Assembly: GCA_958295915.1 (NCBI GenBank)
Contig: OY282381.1
Location: 2,502,722-2,566,721, forward strand
Direction: 5' to 3'
DNA from: an uncultured Caldilineaceae bacterium
GTDB lineage: Bacteria; Chloroflexota; Anaerolineae; Caldilineales; Caldilineaceae
Length of the DNA stretch: 64,000 nt
Both the position numbers and the translations under genes were made by a program. This document shows, piece after piece, positions 20,989-31,100 of the stretch (position 1 is the stretch's first letter; each line of letters starts with the position of its first letter). The notes beneath the pieces were generated by a model that was given only the letters and a program-made list of their open reading frames with translations, had not been told where the DNA came from and ran no database searches.

Positions 20989-21269
20989 GATCAATTCCTA
21001 ATTGGATGCCTCGGGCGGTAGCAGAGATATGGCGATACCAAAACCTTCTACGTTGTTTCCGTCCTCTATCGCGATCTGCGGATGAAGGAAAATTCCGCAG
21101 TCGCAATAATATCTGATGGCATCCTTGTCCGCTATCTGTCCGAGAAGTGTGACACTGCTCTCAAATCCCGGGCGAGATCGTTCCCTGGCAATCGCGCCCG
21201 TAAGGATACGGCTCTCTTGTCTTCTGTGATCGAATTCCGAATTCAGCTGAACAGTTTGGAGAAACACTC
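20989..21269. other. Gap between fabH and the first PhyH gene
   Basis: No supported gene. A minus-strand frame (20998-21267, 89 codons) and short plus frames are open but show no recognisable domain. A GGAGA ribosome-binding site for the next gene is near 21259. Confidence 0.4.
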
Positions 21270-22127
21270 ATGCCCATTACCGCGGTAGAAAAACGGGCGC
21301 AACTCATGCGTGATGGCTTCTGCATCTTCGAGAACATATTGGAGTCGGAGATGGTGTCCAAGCTGAATGCCATGAGTGAATGGACGATCGCGCAGGAGGA
21401 TGCGGAGCACTTTGCGCAGCACCGCGCCCAAGGGTGCATCATTCCGTATTGGAAGTACCCCCATCCAGCCTTTGCCGAAATCATCGCTTATCCGCGCGCG
21501 TTGGCGGCCCTGGCTGAGCTGGGGTTTGATCAGCCTAAAGTCTGGAGTGGTTTTGTGATCAGCAAACCGCCGCACAGTCCGCCGCTGTACTGGCATCAAG
21601 ACGGCGTATTGTGGGCGCATCCTATCAGCTACACCGATCAGCCGCAGCAGTACTTTATGATGTACTATCTGGTCAATACCAACCAGCGCAACGGCTGTTT
21701 GCGCCTGATCCCCGGCTCTCACCTGAAGCGGCATGTGCTGCACGATCTGAACCGGGACGCGCATGCCGGTGACGAAGTGCGCCGTGCCAGCGACATGCGT
21801 CATCCCGCCTTTCAGCGGGCGGCAGGCGAAGTCGATGTGCCGGTGCGCGCCGGCGATCTGATCATCGGCGACTCACGTCTTCTGCATTCGGCGCATGCCA
21901 ACCAAAGCGACCAGCGGCGCACAGTGCTCACAATCTGGTATTGGCCCGCCTATGACGATCTGCCGGAAGAAGTCCAGGCGTTGATCTCCGCCCACATCAC
22001 GGAACCACCTGAGTGGTCTGGTTGGGTTGCCGAGGTAGGCCAGAGCATCCAGCCATTGATGCCGCTCTATACAGGTGAAGCCGAGCCAACTCCCTGGGGC
22101 AGAGATCCAAGCGAGGCTCTGCGCTGA
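21270..22127 (+). CDS. Phytanoyl-CoA dioxygenase (PhyH) family protein 1
   Basis: A non-haem Fe(II)/2-oxoglutarate-dependent oxygenase of the PhyH superfamily, 285 residues. The iron-binding facial triad is visible as H109-x-D111 in YWHQDG and the distal His205 in DSRLLHSAHAN; an Arg in QRRT (about 215-216) would bind 2-oxoglutarate. These enzymes hydroxylate lipids, small metabolites or modified sugars; the substrate cannot be read from sequence. It is followed 88 bp later by a zinc alcohol dehydrogenase and then two more PhyH genes, all on the plus strand, suggesting sequential hydroxylation and oxidation of one compound class. Confidence 0.82.
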   Translation: MPITAVEKRAQLMRDGFCIFENILESEMVSKLNAMSEWTIAQEDAEHFAQHRAQGCIIPYWKYPHPAFAEIIAYPRALAALAELGFDQPKVWSGFVISKPPHSPPLYWHQDGVLWAHPISYTDQPQQYFMMYYLVNTNQRNGCLRLIPGSHLKRHVLHDLNRDAHAGDEVRRASDMRHPAFQRAAGEVDVPVRAGDLIIGDSRLLHSAHANQSDQRRTVLTIWYWPAYDDLPEEVQALISAHITEPPEWSGWVAEVGQSIQPLMPLYTGEAEPTPWGRDPSEALR

Positions 22128-22215
22128 GTCCGCCTGCACATGGATGGCAACAGCGTTAAGCAGGCGGTGGTGGCTGCACGCAATCGAACTGTTGATCCAG
22201 CAAGGAGCGTATCCT

Positions 22216-23232
22216 ATGATCCAGACAGTCATAGCCGGCGAGCGGCAGGTTGCTTTTCACGATCTGCCCGATCCTCAGCCCAAAGCGGATTGGGCAGTCG
22301 TCAAAGTCCATGCCTCGGCGCTCTGCACCGAATACAAAGCTTGGCTGGCCGGCCACAATCCAGCGGTGATGGGCCACGAAGGCGTGGGGGAGGTGGTGGC
22401 CATCGCTGAGCAAGGGCCGGTTCAAGTCGGAGATCGGGTCGTGATCCTACCCCAATATGCCTGTGGCCGCTGTCACAACTGCATGGGCGGGGACTATATC
22501 TACTGTGAAAACGGCTACGATTTCGCCGCCTTGCATGGCTCTACCGCCGGCAACGGTACCTTTGCCCAGTACACGCTGAAACCGGCCTGGTTATTGCCAC
22601 AGATCCCTAACGATGTGAGCTATGCGCAGGCGACCCTGGCGATCGACGGTATCGGCGCCTCCTTCGGCGGATTTGAGGCCATCGGCGTAAACGCACAGGA
22701 CACCGTGCTGATCACCGGTCTGGGGCCGGTGGGCCTGGGCGCAGTCGTCAACGCCCGTTTTCGCAATGCGCGCGTGGTCGGCGTAGAGCCGGCCCCCTGG
22801 CGGGCCAACCGGGCACTGGAGATGGGCGCCGAAACTGTGTTCGACCCGAATGACCCGGATATTCTACAGAAAATCCGCGCTCTGACCGATGGCCGGGGGG
22901 TGGACTGCGCAATTGACTGCTCCGGGCAGGTCTCGGCGGAGCGGCTCTGCATCGACGCCACCCGTCGTCGCGGACGCGTGGCTTTTGTTGGCGAATGTGG
23001 CGACGAGATCTCGATTCGGGTCAGCCCAGACCTGATTCGCAAAGGGTTGACTATCGTTGGCTCCTGGCTCTACAGTATGGCCGACTATTCCAAAGTGATG
23101 AAAGTCATCCGTTATTCCCCTCTTATCGATCTGCTCATCAGCCATCAGATGCCCATGAGCCAGATTCAGACGGGATTTGGCCTATTGGCGCAGGGCGAGG
23201 CCGCCAAGATCGTTGTCGATCCTTGGGCGTAG
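22216..23232 (+). CDS. Zinc-dependent alcohol dehydrogenase (MDR family)
   Basis: A 338-residue medium-chain dehydrogenase/reductase. Catalytic zinc ligands are Cys37 and the His54-Glu55 of GHEGVGEV. The structural zinc lobe is complete, with Cys83, Cys86, Cys89 and Cys97 in YACGRCHNCMGGDYIYC. The NAD(P)-binding loop is GLGPVGLGAV. The ATG at 22216 is preferred because AAGGAG lies nine bases upstream; an in-frame GTG at 22075 would overlap the previous gene. Related proteins oxidise polyols such as sorbitol or threonine. Placed between PhyH genes, it may oxidise a product of those hydroxylases. Confidence 0.88.
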   Translation: MIQTVIAGERQVAFHDLPDPQPKADWAVVKVHASALCTEYKAWLAGHNPAVMGHEGVGEVVAIAEQGPVQVGDRVVILPQYACGRCHNCMGGDYIYCENGYDFAALHGSTAGNGTFAQYTLKPAWLLPQIPNDVSYAQATLAIDGIGASFGGFEAIGVNAQDTVLITGLGPVGLGAVVNARFRNARVVGVEPAPWRANRALEMGAETVFDPNDPDILQKIRALTDGRGVDCAIDCSGQVSAERLCIDATRRRGRVAFVGECGDEISIRVSPDLIRKGLTIVGSWLYSMADYSKVMKVIRYSPLIDLLISHQMPMSQIQTGFGLLAQGEAAKIVVDPWA

Positions 23233-23243
23233 GCATGGAACAG

Positions 23244-23272
23244 TTTGTATTGCGCGCCACTGTTGATCACGA
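23244..23272 (+). repeat. Family-2 palindrome, copy 4 (half-intact, intergenic)
   Basis: TTTGTATTGCGCGCCACTGT matches the consensus left half; the right half has changed to TGATCACGAC. It lies between the dehydrogenase and the second PhyH gene. Confidence 0.7.
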
Positions 23273-23337
23273 CTCCAGGAACACCGCATCGAATACCGTT
23301 TACCCTCTGTTGTCCAGCGAATTGGAGCATACAAAAC

Positions 23338-24264
23338 ATGAACACTTCGCTTCCTCCCAGATTTCAAGGCTGCCAACTCGATACATCACTAGAGGCGTTT
23401 GGCGCATTGCGCCCGTCAGACGATGCCATAGCAGATATGACGGAGTTACGCTGGCGCTTTGAACAGAATGGCTATCTCTACTTGCCCGGTCTGCTCGACC
23501 GCAATCAGGTTCTGGATGCCCGGCTTGAGATGCTCAAGAAACTTGCGGCAACAGGACATTTGCACCCGGATCATCCTTTGCAGGATGGTGTCGCGCGTGC
23601 AGACTTTGACCATCCGTTCATGCCAGAGTTGGCAAAAGACAACGCGCCTCTGCTCAAGGTGCTCTATGACGGCCCCATGATGGCCTTTTATGAACGTTTT
23701 TTGGGCGGCGCCGTGCGCCATTTCGATTATACCTGGTGTCGCTCCAAGCCGCCGGGCCTTACAACCGCCACACCTCCCCACTACGATATTGTCTTCATGG
23801 GACGCGGCACGCGGCGGCTGTATACGAGTTGGACACCGCTGGGCGACATCCCACTCGAGATGGGAGGATTGATGATTTTGGAGAACTCCCATCGCCTTGA
23901 AGCGGTAAAGGCTGACTACGGTCAGCTCGATGTCGATGTCTACTGCACCAACTATCCCGATGCCGCCGAGATTGAATCAGGGGAGAAGCAGTGGCAAAAT
24001 TCCAACGGTGGGGCCTATTCCAAAGATGCCATTGCCACGCAATCTGAATTTGGGCGTCGTTGGCTGACCACTGAGTATGCCATGGGGGATCTGCTCATCT
24101 TCAGCATGTACACTATGCATGCCAGCATGGACAATCAGACCAACCGGATCCGTCTCTCCACCGATACGCGTTATCAGTTGGCCTCGGAACCGGTGGACGA
24201 GCGCTGGATCGGTGACAACCCAATTGCCCATGGGCTGCAATCTAAGCGCGGTATGATCTGTTGA
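23338..24264 (+). CDS. Phytanoyl-CoA dioxygenase (PhyH) family protein 2
   Basis: A 308-residue Fe(II)/2-oxoglutarate oxygenase. The H148-x-D150 pair is in PPHYDIVFMG, the distal His261 in MYTMHASMDN and the co-substrate Arg270 in QTNRIRLS. Between them is the conserved strand MGGLMILENSHR. It starts at the ATG after GGAG; an upstream in-frame start (23245) would include a family-2 palindrome and is less likely. It differs clearly from the other two PhyH proteins in this cluster, so this is a set of paralogues rather than a recent duplication. Confidence 0.8.
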   Translation: MNTSLPPRFQGCQLDTSLEAFGALRPSDDAIADMTELRWRFEQNGYLYLPGLLDRNQVLDARLEMLKKLAATGHLHPDHPLQDGVARADFDHPFMPELAKDNAPLLKVLYDGPMMAFYERFLGGAVRHFDYTWCRSKPPGLTTATPPHYDIVFMGRGTRRLYTSWTPLGDIPLEMGGLMILENSHRLEAVKADYGQLDVDVYCTNYPDAAEIESGEKQWQNSNGGAYSKDAIATQSEFGRRWLTTEYAMGDLLIFSMYTMHASMDNQTNRIRLSTDTRYQLASEPVDERWIGDNPIAHGLQSKRGMIC

Positions 24265-24280
24265 CCTGTTGGCCAAGGTT

Positions 24281-24315
24281 GCAATGCGCCTCTGCTCGAA
24301 AGAGGCGCGCTGAAC
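24281..24315 (+). repeat. Family-1 palindrome, copy j (intergenic)
   Basis: CAATGCGCCTCT, loop GCTCGAA, AGAGGCGCGCTGAAC. The right arm is slightly diverged (GCGC for GCAT). It lies between PhyH 2 and PhyH 3, upstream of the AGGAGG of the latter. Confidence 0.85.
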
Positions 24316-24342
24316 TCCGTATACCCCAAAGGAGGAAATCGA

Positions 24343-25113
24343 ATGCCAACACTGCAACAGGCTTTTTGGGAGATGGATATATACGGTTTCACACTGCTGG
24401 AAGATGTGCTCAGCCCGGCGGAGGTGAAGACTCTGCGCGCCTCTCTGGCCGCGTGGGCAGAGAAGATCGGCGCTGAGCAGCGCTTTTTGGGCCAGGCCGG
24501 CCATGTGAGCAATCTGCCGACGCTCGATCCCCTCTTCCACCCACTCATCGATCACCCCCGCACCCTGCCGGTCATCGAATATGTGTTGGGCAAGCAAATT
24601 GTTCTGGGGAGCCTCAACGCTCGTATCGTCCGTCCCGGGGATCCGGTCCAGGGCTTGCACAGCGATATCCGCGCCGACCTGCTGACTATGGGATCCCCGG
24701 TAATGGTCAATACCGTCTGGCTACTGGATGACTTCACGACCGAAAACGGCGCCACCCGCATTGTGCCCGGCTCCCACAAGAGTGGGATGGCCGGCCCGCC
24801 AGATGGGATGGAGGTTAAGCATGTCTTTCAACTGATTGCCCCGGCCGGCAGTGTCCTTGTCTTCAACGGCCAATGCTGGCACGGCGGCGGCGCCAATCAG
24901 ACGCAGGCCAATCGCCATGCGCTCTTCGGCCATTACCGCAAAAATGCGCTGATTTTCCAGGTGGACCCCCACGACGGCTTCAAGGAAAGTTGGCTGAACG
25001 ACCTGACCCTCCGCCAACGAGAGCTGCTGCGTATGGAGGGCGGCCTCGCCGCGCCCCACGCGGCCGACAGCCATCTGCGGGTCTTGTTTTCTCGCGGCAA
25101 GAAGGTCGAATGA
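24343..25113 (+). CDS. Phytanoyl-CoA dioxygenase (PhyH) family protein 3
   Basis: A 256-residue PhyH-type oxygenase with H106-x-D108 in GLHSDI, distal His180 in CWHGGGANQT and Arg191. The conserved double-stranded-helix strand NGATRIVPGSH is present. AAAGGAGG lies nine bases before the ATG, the best ribosome-binding site in this cluster. It is the last gene of a plus-strand run and converges on the rhamnose genes. The short size and GGG loop after the distal His resemble ectoine-hydroxylase-like and mitomycin-antibiotic-type members; no substrate is assigned. Confidence 0.82.
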   Translation: MPTLQQAFWEMDIYGFTLLEDVLSPAEVKTLRASLAAWAEKIGAEQRFLGQAGHVSNLPTLDPLFHPLIDHPRTLPVIEYVLGKQIVLGSLNARIVRPGDPVQGLHSDIRADLLTMGSPVMVNTVWLLDDFTTENGATRIVPGSHKSGMAGPPDGMEVKHVFQLIAPAGSVLVFNGQCWHGGGANQTQANRHALFGHYRKNALIFQVDPHDGFKESWLNDLTLRQRELLRMEGGLAAPHAADSHLRVLFSRGKKVE

Positions 25114-25175
25114 GGCGCCAGGATCTGTCTACATATGCGTAACCGGCAGGCCGAATCCAGTGTAACTGCAACCTG

Positions 25176-26675
25176 TCATGTTGGCGTACTGTTGATAGTC
25201 GGCATTTCCACGTCATGCCAGGCACTCTCCCTCCTCGGCTCGAACCGCTCCAAAGCCCCTATCTCGGCAACCAGTTGGCGGCCTTCATCGAGGTGCGCCA
25301 ACTCGCCCAGGCTGATGAGCTGCACCAGCGCGTTGCCGATAACTGTCGCTTCGGTCGGCCCGGCCAGCACGGGAATCCCCGTGGCATCGGCGGTGAGTTG
25401 ATTGAGCAGCCGGTTGCGGGAGCCGCCGCCGACCACATGAATGACGTCGATTGTTCGACCGCTCAGAGTCTGCAACTCGAAGAGTACGTCCCGGTAAGCT
25501 AGGGCCAGACTCTCGAAGACGCAGCGGGCTATGGCCGCATCGCTTTCCGGCGCCGGCTGACTGCTCTGCGCGCAGAAGGCACGAATGTGGGCAGGATGAT
25601 CGCCGGGAGGCAGGAAGCGGTCGTCGTTGGGATCGACAAACGAACGCAAGGGCTGGAGGGTCTCGTCCTCTGCCAGGGCTACCAACTGCGGATAGGAGTA
25701 GGAGCGTCCCGCCTTTTGCCAGGTAGCCCGGCACTGCTGCAACAGCCATAGCCCCATCACATTTTTCAGCAGCCGGAAGGATCCGTAGGCGCCGCCTTCG
25801 TTGGTGGCGTTGATGGCCAGAGCCGCTTCGTTGATCACCGGCTCCGCGACCTCCAGACCGACGAGGCTCCAGGTGCCGCTGCTGATGTAGGCGAAGTTCT
25901 CCGTCTGCGCGGGGACACCGGCCACGGCGCTGCCCGTATCGTGGCAGGCCGGCGCGATGATGGGGATCCCATCATACACGCCCAAGCGCGTCCCCGGCTG
26001 CACGACTTCCGGGAAAAGGTGGAGGGGAATGTCCAGCGCGGCGAGCATCTCTGTGGCCCAAGAGCGGGTGTAGGGGTTGATCATCTGCGTAGTCGTGGCG
26101 TTGCTGAATTCGCAGATCTGGGCGCCGGTCAACCAGAAGTTGAGTAGATCCGGCACCGTTAGAAAGCGCGCGGCGATCTGCAGATGGGGCGAGCCGCTGT
26201 CTACCAGACTCATCATCTGATAGAGGGTATTGATCGGCATGAACTGAATCCCGGTCTGCGCGAATACCTCTGCTTTGGGCACCCGTGCGAAGACCGTGTC
26301 CATCATGCCCTCTGTGCGGCGATCCCGATAGCAGACCGGGCTGCTGATGAGATCGCCGTTGCGGTCCAGCAGACCGAAATCCACCCCCCAGGTATCCACT
26401 GCCAGACTGGCAGGAGGGTCGGTTGCGCGCCTCCCCTGACTGCCGGACACAGCCTGACCATCTGCTTGATCTTTGCTGCGGTTGATGCCCGCCTGCACCT
26501 CCCGCCACAGGTTGAGAATGTCCCACTGCAGGGCGCCGTTGACCGTCAGCGCGTGATTGGCGAAGCGGTGCACCTCCTCCAATTGCAGACCGGCGCCGTC
26601 GAAATGCACAGCCATCACCCGGCCGGACTCTGCGCCGAGATCAATGGCCAGAACTGTCGCGCTTTTCTTTGTCAT
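25176..26675 (-). CDS. rhaB: Rhamnulokinase
   Basis: A FGGY-family sugar kinase of 499 residues that phosphorylates L-rhamnulose to L-rhamnulose-1-phosphate. The ATP-binding N-terminal motif AIDLGAESGRVMAVHF, the substrate-binding DTWGVDFGLLDRNG and YRDRRTEGMMD, and the C-terminal IHVVGGGSRNRLLNQLTADATG are all characteristic of RhaB. It follows rhaA (L-rhamnose isomerase) on the same strand after a 150-bp gap, so the two catalyse consecutive steps of rhamnose catabolism. The aldolase (rhaD) is not in the window. Confidence 0.92.
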   Translation of the reverse strand: MTKKSATVLAIDLGAESGRVMAVHFDGAGLQLEEVHRFANHALTVNGALQWDILNLWREVQAGINRSKDQADGQAVSGSQGRRATDPPASLAVDTWGVDFGLLDRNGDLISSPVCYRDRRTEGMMDTVFARVPKAEVFAQTGIQFMPINTLYQMMSLVDSGSPHLQIAARFLTVPDLLNFWLTGAQICEFSNATTTQMINPYTRSWATEMLAALDIPLHLFPEVVQPGTRLGVYDGIPIIAPACHDTGSAVAGVPAQTENFAYISSGTWSLVGLEVAEPVINEAALAINATNEGGAYGSFRLLKNVMGLWLLQQCRATWQKAGRSYSYPQLVALAEDETLQPLRSFVDPNDDRFLPPGDHPAHIRAFCAQSSQPAPESDAAIARCVFESLALAYRDVLFELQTLSGRTIDVIHVVGGGSRNRLLNQLTADATGIPVLAGPTEATVIGNALVQLISLGELAHLDEGRQLVAEIGALERFEPRRESAWHDVEMPTINSTPT

Positions 26676-26825
26676 CTAAGTGATTCCATTTTGAAAGTAA
26701 GAGTTTTGGCAAGAAAGGGGTCTGGTTGTGGTAAAACTCTTTCTAGGGACAAACACAGAGCCAAGAGCGGATCCTTGGCCTGGACCCTGATTTCAAAAAA
26801 CTCCTTGTCTCAAACTAGAAGCACT

Positions 26826-28100
26826 TTAGCTTCGTGGCGCCAGCGCATCTTTTTCATACTGCCGAATTTCCTCCAGGAACGTCATCCCCACCGGCACATC
26901 CTGCTGCAGGCAGTGGTATTCCCAGACCGCTGCGTGAGGCATCGCCTTTAGCTCTTCCAATAGGGCCAAGCGCGTAGTGTAATCGGCTTTGCGTTCGATC
27001 TCCTGCATCTCCATCGTCGGCTCCAGCAGGGCCAGCAACAGCGCTCGCAAGGAATTGCGCGTGCCGATCGTCCACGCTGCCACCCGGTTGATGCTGGCAT
27101 CGAAGAAATCCAGGCCGATGTGAACCCGGTCCAGATGGGCGCCGCGCACGATCTCCTGCATGATCGCCTGCAGTTCGTCACTGAAGGTGACGACATGATC
27201 GCTATCCCAACGCACACCGCGGCTCACATGGAGGAGCAGTTCTGGCACGAAGAGCAGACAGGCGGATATCTTGTCGGAGATCAGTTCCGTCGGGTGGAAG
27301 TGTCCGGCGTCCAAGCAAAGCGCCTGCCCGTTCTGGGCAGCGTAGCCTAAATAGAATTCGTGAGAGCCGACGACGTAACTTTCGGACCCGAGACCGAACA
27401 GCTTGCACTCGATGGCGTCTCGATTGTAGCGGGGATCGATCTCCTTTTCGAATATCTGATCCAAGGCATCTTTCAACAGCTGGCGAGGCGTTGTGCGGTC
27501 GCAGGGCGTGTCCTTTAAGCCGTCGGGGATCCAGATATTTGTCACGGAAGGCGTGCCCAGCTCGCGTCCAAAGAAGCCACCGATTTCGCGGCAAGCAATG
27601 CAGTGCTGAATCCAGAATTGGCGGATGTCGTTGTCGTAGGAGGCCAGGGTGAAGCCGTCTTCGGCCAAGGGGTGGGAGAAAAGTGTCGGGTTGAAGTCGA
27701 TGCCGTGTTTGTTCTCTCTGGCCCAGTCTACCCAGCCCTGAAAATGGCGCGGTTCGATCTCATTGCGGGGCGGTTTTTCGTCTGTGTCCAGATAGATGGC
27801 ATGGAGACTTAGCCGGTGGTTGCCGGGGATGACACTGTATGCCATGTCCAGATCGCTCTGCAGTTCGTTCACAGTGCGGGCGCGCCCCGGATAGTTGCCC
27901 GTGGCCATAAGGCCACCGCTCAGGCCTCGCTCCGGATCCTCAAAGCCGAGGACGTCATCACCTTGCCAGCAGTGGAGGCTGATGGGTACCGCGCGCAAAG
28001 TCGCCAGGGCCTGCTCTGTGTCCACACCGATGGCCGCGTAGCGTTCTTGGGCCAGGGTATAGGCGTCTTCGATCTGTTTCGATGTGGTAGCAAAGTTCAT
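26826..28100 (-). CDS. rhaA: L-rhamnose isomerase
   Basis: A 424-residue enzyme, close to the 419 residues of the E. coli RhaA type, converting L-rhamnose to L-rhamnulose with divalent metal. Diagnostic segments include [51 protein letters not shown] [17 protein letters not shown], and [11 protein letters not shown] with metal-binding residues. It begins 33 bp downstream of dnaE and is followed by rhaB, all on the minus strand. No rhamnose-responsive regulator is nearby, so control could come from a distant regulator or read-through from dnaE. Confidence 0.95.
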   Translation of the reverse strand: MNFATTSKQIEDAYTLAQERYAAIGVDTEQALATLRAVPISLHCWQGDDVLGFEDPERGLSGGLMATGNYPGRARTVNELQSDLDMAYSVIPGNHRLSLHAIYLDTDEKPPRNEIEPRHFQGWVDWARENKHGIDFNPTLFSHPLAEDGFTLASYDNDIRQFWIQHCIACREIGGFFGRELGTPSVTNIWIPDGLKDTPCDRTTPRQLLKDALDQIFEKEIDPRYNRDAIECKLFGLGSESYVVGSHEFYLGYAAQNGQALCLDAGHFHPTELISDKISACLLFVPELLLHVSRGVRWDSDHVVTFSDELQAIMQEIVRGAHLDRVHIGLDFFDASINRVAAWTIGTRNSLRALLLALLEPTMEMQEIERKADYTTRLALLEELKAMPHAAVWEYHCLQQDVPVGMTFLEEIRQYEKDALAPRS

Positions 28101-28133
28101 TGGGGCACTCCGCGTAGCGATAGGCAGTGATCT

Positions 28134-31100
28134 TCACCTGCTTACAATGCGGTTGGTGTCTTCTACCGTCACATCCACTTTGAAGTGGTTGCGCAGGTCA
28201 TGGAGCAAGCGTTCACTGACAGTGCAAAATTCGTTGGGAAAGGCGAGTTGATGACGAGACCCGTCGGTCTCCATCACCACAACGAACTGATCCCGTCCTT
28301 TCGGATCGCGCACGGCGTCGAAAATCTCCCGCAACCGGTACTTGTCCCGCTCGAACTGGCCGCAGCGACTGAAGGTGATGCGAAGAATATGGTAGGAGGT
28401 CGCGGGCGCGCGACGAATCGTCGCGGCAGGATCGCCCCCTTCTCCCTGTTGCGGCGGCTCCAAAACCGCGTCTCTTTCGGGCAGAGGCGCATTCAACCTT
28501 TCTGCTGCGGGCTGCGGGCTGCGCGCGTTGTCTGACCTTCCATTGGAACTGGCGGATTGGGCATTGGACGCCGGCTCATCCGCCTCTTCGCCGCCTCGTT
28601 TCGTCATATTGTCTCCCGCATCCGACTTGGTGGGCGCTGATATGTTCCCTTCCGATCCGCCAGGTTTGTGCGTCGCTGTCTCGCTTCCGTCTTCCGCCAG
28701 CCACCAGTCCGGTCTCTCCGCTTTGAAAGGGTTCTCTGTCAGGTTCGGGGGGAATTCGTCGTCGAAGATGTCGCTCGCCACTGGCGGTACGAACTGCGCA
28801 TCGCTTCCGTTTGCCGTCGCGACGTCGTTGTCTGTGGATGCGTCGCTGAAAGGTGGTTGGGCGGCAGAACTGTGTGCCTGAACGCTTGGCGTGACGCTCC
28901 CACTGGCGCTATCGTTCGTTTCGTGCGCGTCGGTTTTTGCGGTCCCGAATTCAACCGCGGTTTGCAGTGTGTCCACCAGGATGTTTGTTCGTCCACTGCG
29001 GGTTTGGGCCTTCCCCTTTACCAACACCACCCGCTCTACTTCCAGAAGTTCCTTGTATTCCTCGTACGCGCGCGGGAAGAAGAGGGCTTCGCACTGGCCC
29101 TGCATATCCTCCAACTGGACAAAGGCCATCTTGTCACCCTTCTTGGTGGTCGTCGTGCGGATCGCGTCGAGCATGCCGGCCAGGGTTACGGTTTTGCCAT
29201 CATATCCCTCGTTCAATTCCGCGCAGGAACAGGTGACGAAACGGCTCAGATCCACATTTAGCTGCTGCACCGGATGGCTGCTGACGTAGACGCCGAGCAA
29301 TTCCTTCTCCCACTGGAGCCGCTCCCGGTTGCTCGTCGTCGCTTGCCCGTTTGTGTTGTTCGCCGGCAGCCGGATGGGAAAGCGCGCCAAATGTTCTGTC
29401 GCTCCATTGGTGTCGCTCAGCAGATCGAACATGGACATCTGTCCGCTCTCTTTGGCGCTGTGGGTGGCGGCAGAGCGGGCGATGCACTGATCGAGCGCGT
29501 CGAGAAACAGACGGCGAATTTCAGAACTCCCCCGGTTGAATTGTTGGCCAAATCGATCGAACGCGCCCACTTTGATCAGACATTCGAGGGAGCGCTTGTT
29601 CACCTGACGCAAGTCTACCCGGTCGCACAGATCTTCCAGGCCGGGGAAAGGGCCGCCTTTTGCGCGCACGTCCAGAATTGCCTGCACCGGGCCAACGCCC
29701 ACATTTTTGACTGCAGCCATGCCAAAGCGAATGGCTGCGCCTTCCGGCACGCGAAAGTCGAAAGTCAAGGTCGGGTCCTTTGTCAGCGCTTCCTGCTCCG
29801 CGTCCGCGGGCACCGCTTGAATCTCGAAGTCCAGTCCGCTGTAGTTCACGTCCGGCGATAGCACCTGAATGCCCATACGCCGGCATTCCTGAATGAAGTT
29901 AATGACCTTTTCGGTCTTGTTCCGCTCGACAAGCAGGAGTGCCGCCATATACTCGACCGGGTACAGTGCCTTCAGATAAGCGGTCTGCACAGTGATGACC
30001 GCGTAGTCGGCTGCATGCGCTTTGTTGAACCCGTAGCGGGCGAAGAACTCGATGTCTGCATAAATATCGCTCGCCGTGCTTGCAGAGATGCCGTTCCTGC
30101 CGCAGCCTGTGACGAACAGTTCCTTGTGATACTCGATCTTGGCTGCATCTTTCTTGCTGATGGCGCTCCGCACTAGATCGGCCTCGCCGGGGGTATACCC
30201 GGCCAGCTGGTTCAGAATCTGGATGATCTGTTCCTGATAGACGATAATGCCGTAGGTTTCCGCCAGGATTGGTTCCAAGGAGGCGTGCTTGAACTCCGTC
30301 TCCTCTTCGCCGTGCATGCGCCGGATATAATTCGGAATGTACTCCATCGGCCCCGGTCGATAGAGAGAGATAGTAGCGATGATATGCTCGAAGGCGCTGG
30401 GCTTCATCTCCGTCAGCACCCGCCGCATGCCCTGAGATTCCACCTGAAAGACACCGCTCACCTCACCGCTGGAAAGGAGCCGGAAGGCCGGTTCGGCCGC
30501 ATCGCTCTCAAAGGGAATGTTGTCCAGGCGGTATTCAATGCCGTGATGTTCTTTAATCAGACGACATGCTTCCCGCATGACGGTCAGTGTGCTCAGGCCA
30601 AGGAAATCGATTTTCAGCAAGCCGATCGATTCCAGGATCGGGAATTCGAACTGCGTGACGGTTTCGGTGATTGTTGCCTTTGAGCCCCGCATCAGCGGCG
30701 TGTAATGGGTCAGATCTTTGTCGGTGATAATCACAGCTGCCGCGTGGATGCCGGCGTGCCGGGCAACGCCTTCAAGCTGCATGGATGTATCCAGCAGTTC
30801 CCGTTCCCAGCCATTCTTGGCATACAGTTCTACCAGTTCCGAGTTGTAGAACTCATGGCCTTCGGTCAACACATCCTGAATCGTCGCCGGTTTGCCAGGA
30901 ATCGCTGGGATCGTTTTAGCGATGCGGTCCACATCGTCCAGAGAGACATCCTGGGCACGACCTACGTCCCGAATGGCGGCGCGGGCCTTCATACGCCCGA
31001 AGGTCGCAATCTGGGCCACCTGATCGCTGCCATATTTTTCTACAGTATAGCGGATCATCTCTTCCCGCTGGTCGTCCGGGTAGTCCAGGTCGAAGTCCGG

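Noticed and set aside
20998..21267. 89-codon minus-strand frame between fabH and the first PhyH gene
   Set aside because: No recognisable domain, no clear ribosome-binding site and composition like non-coding sequence.
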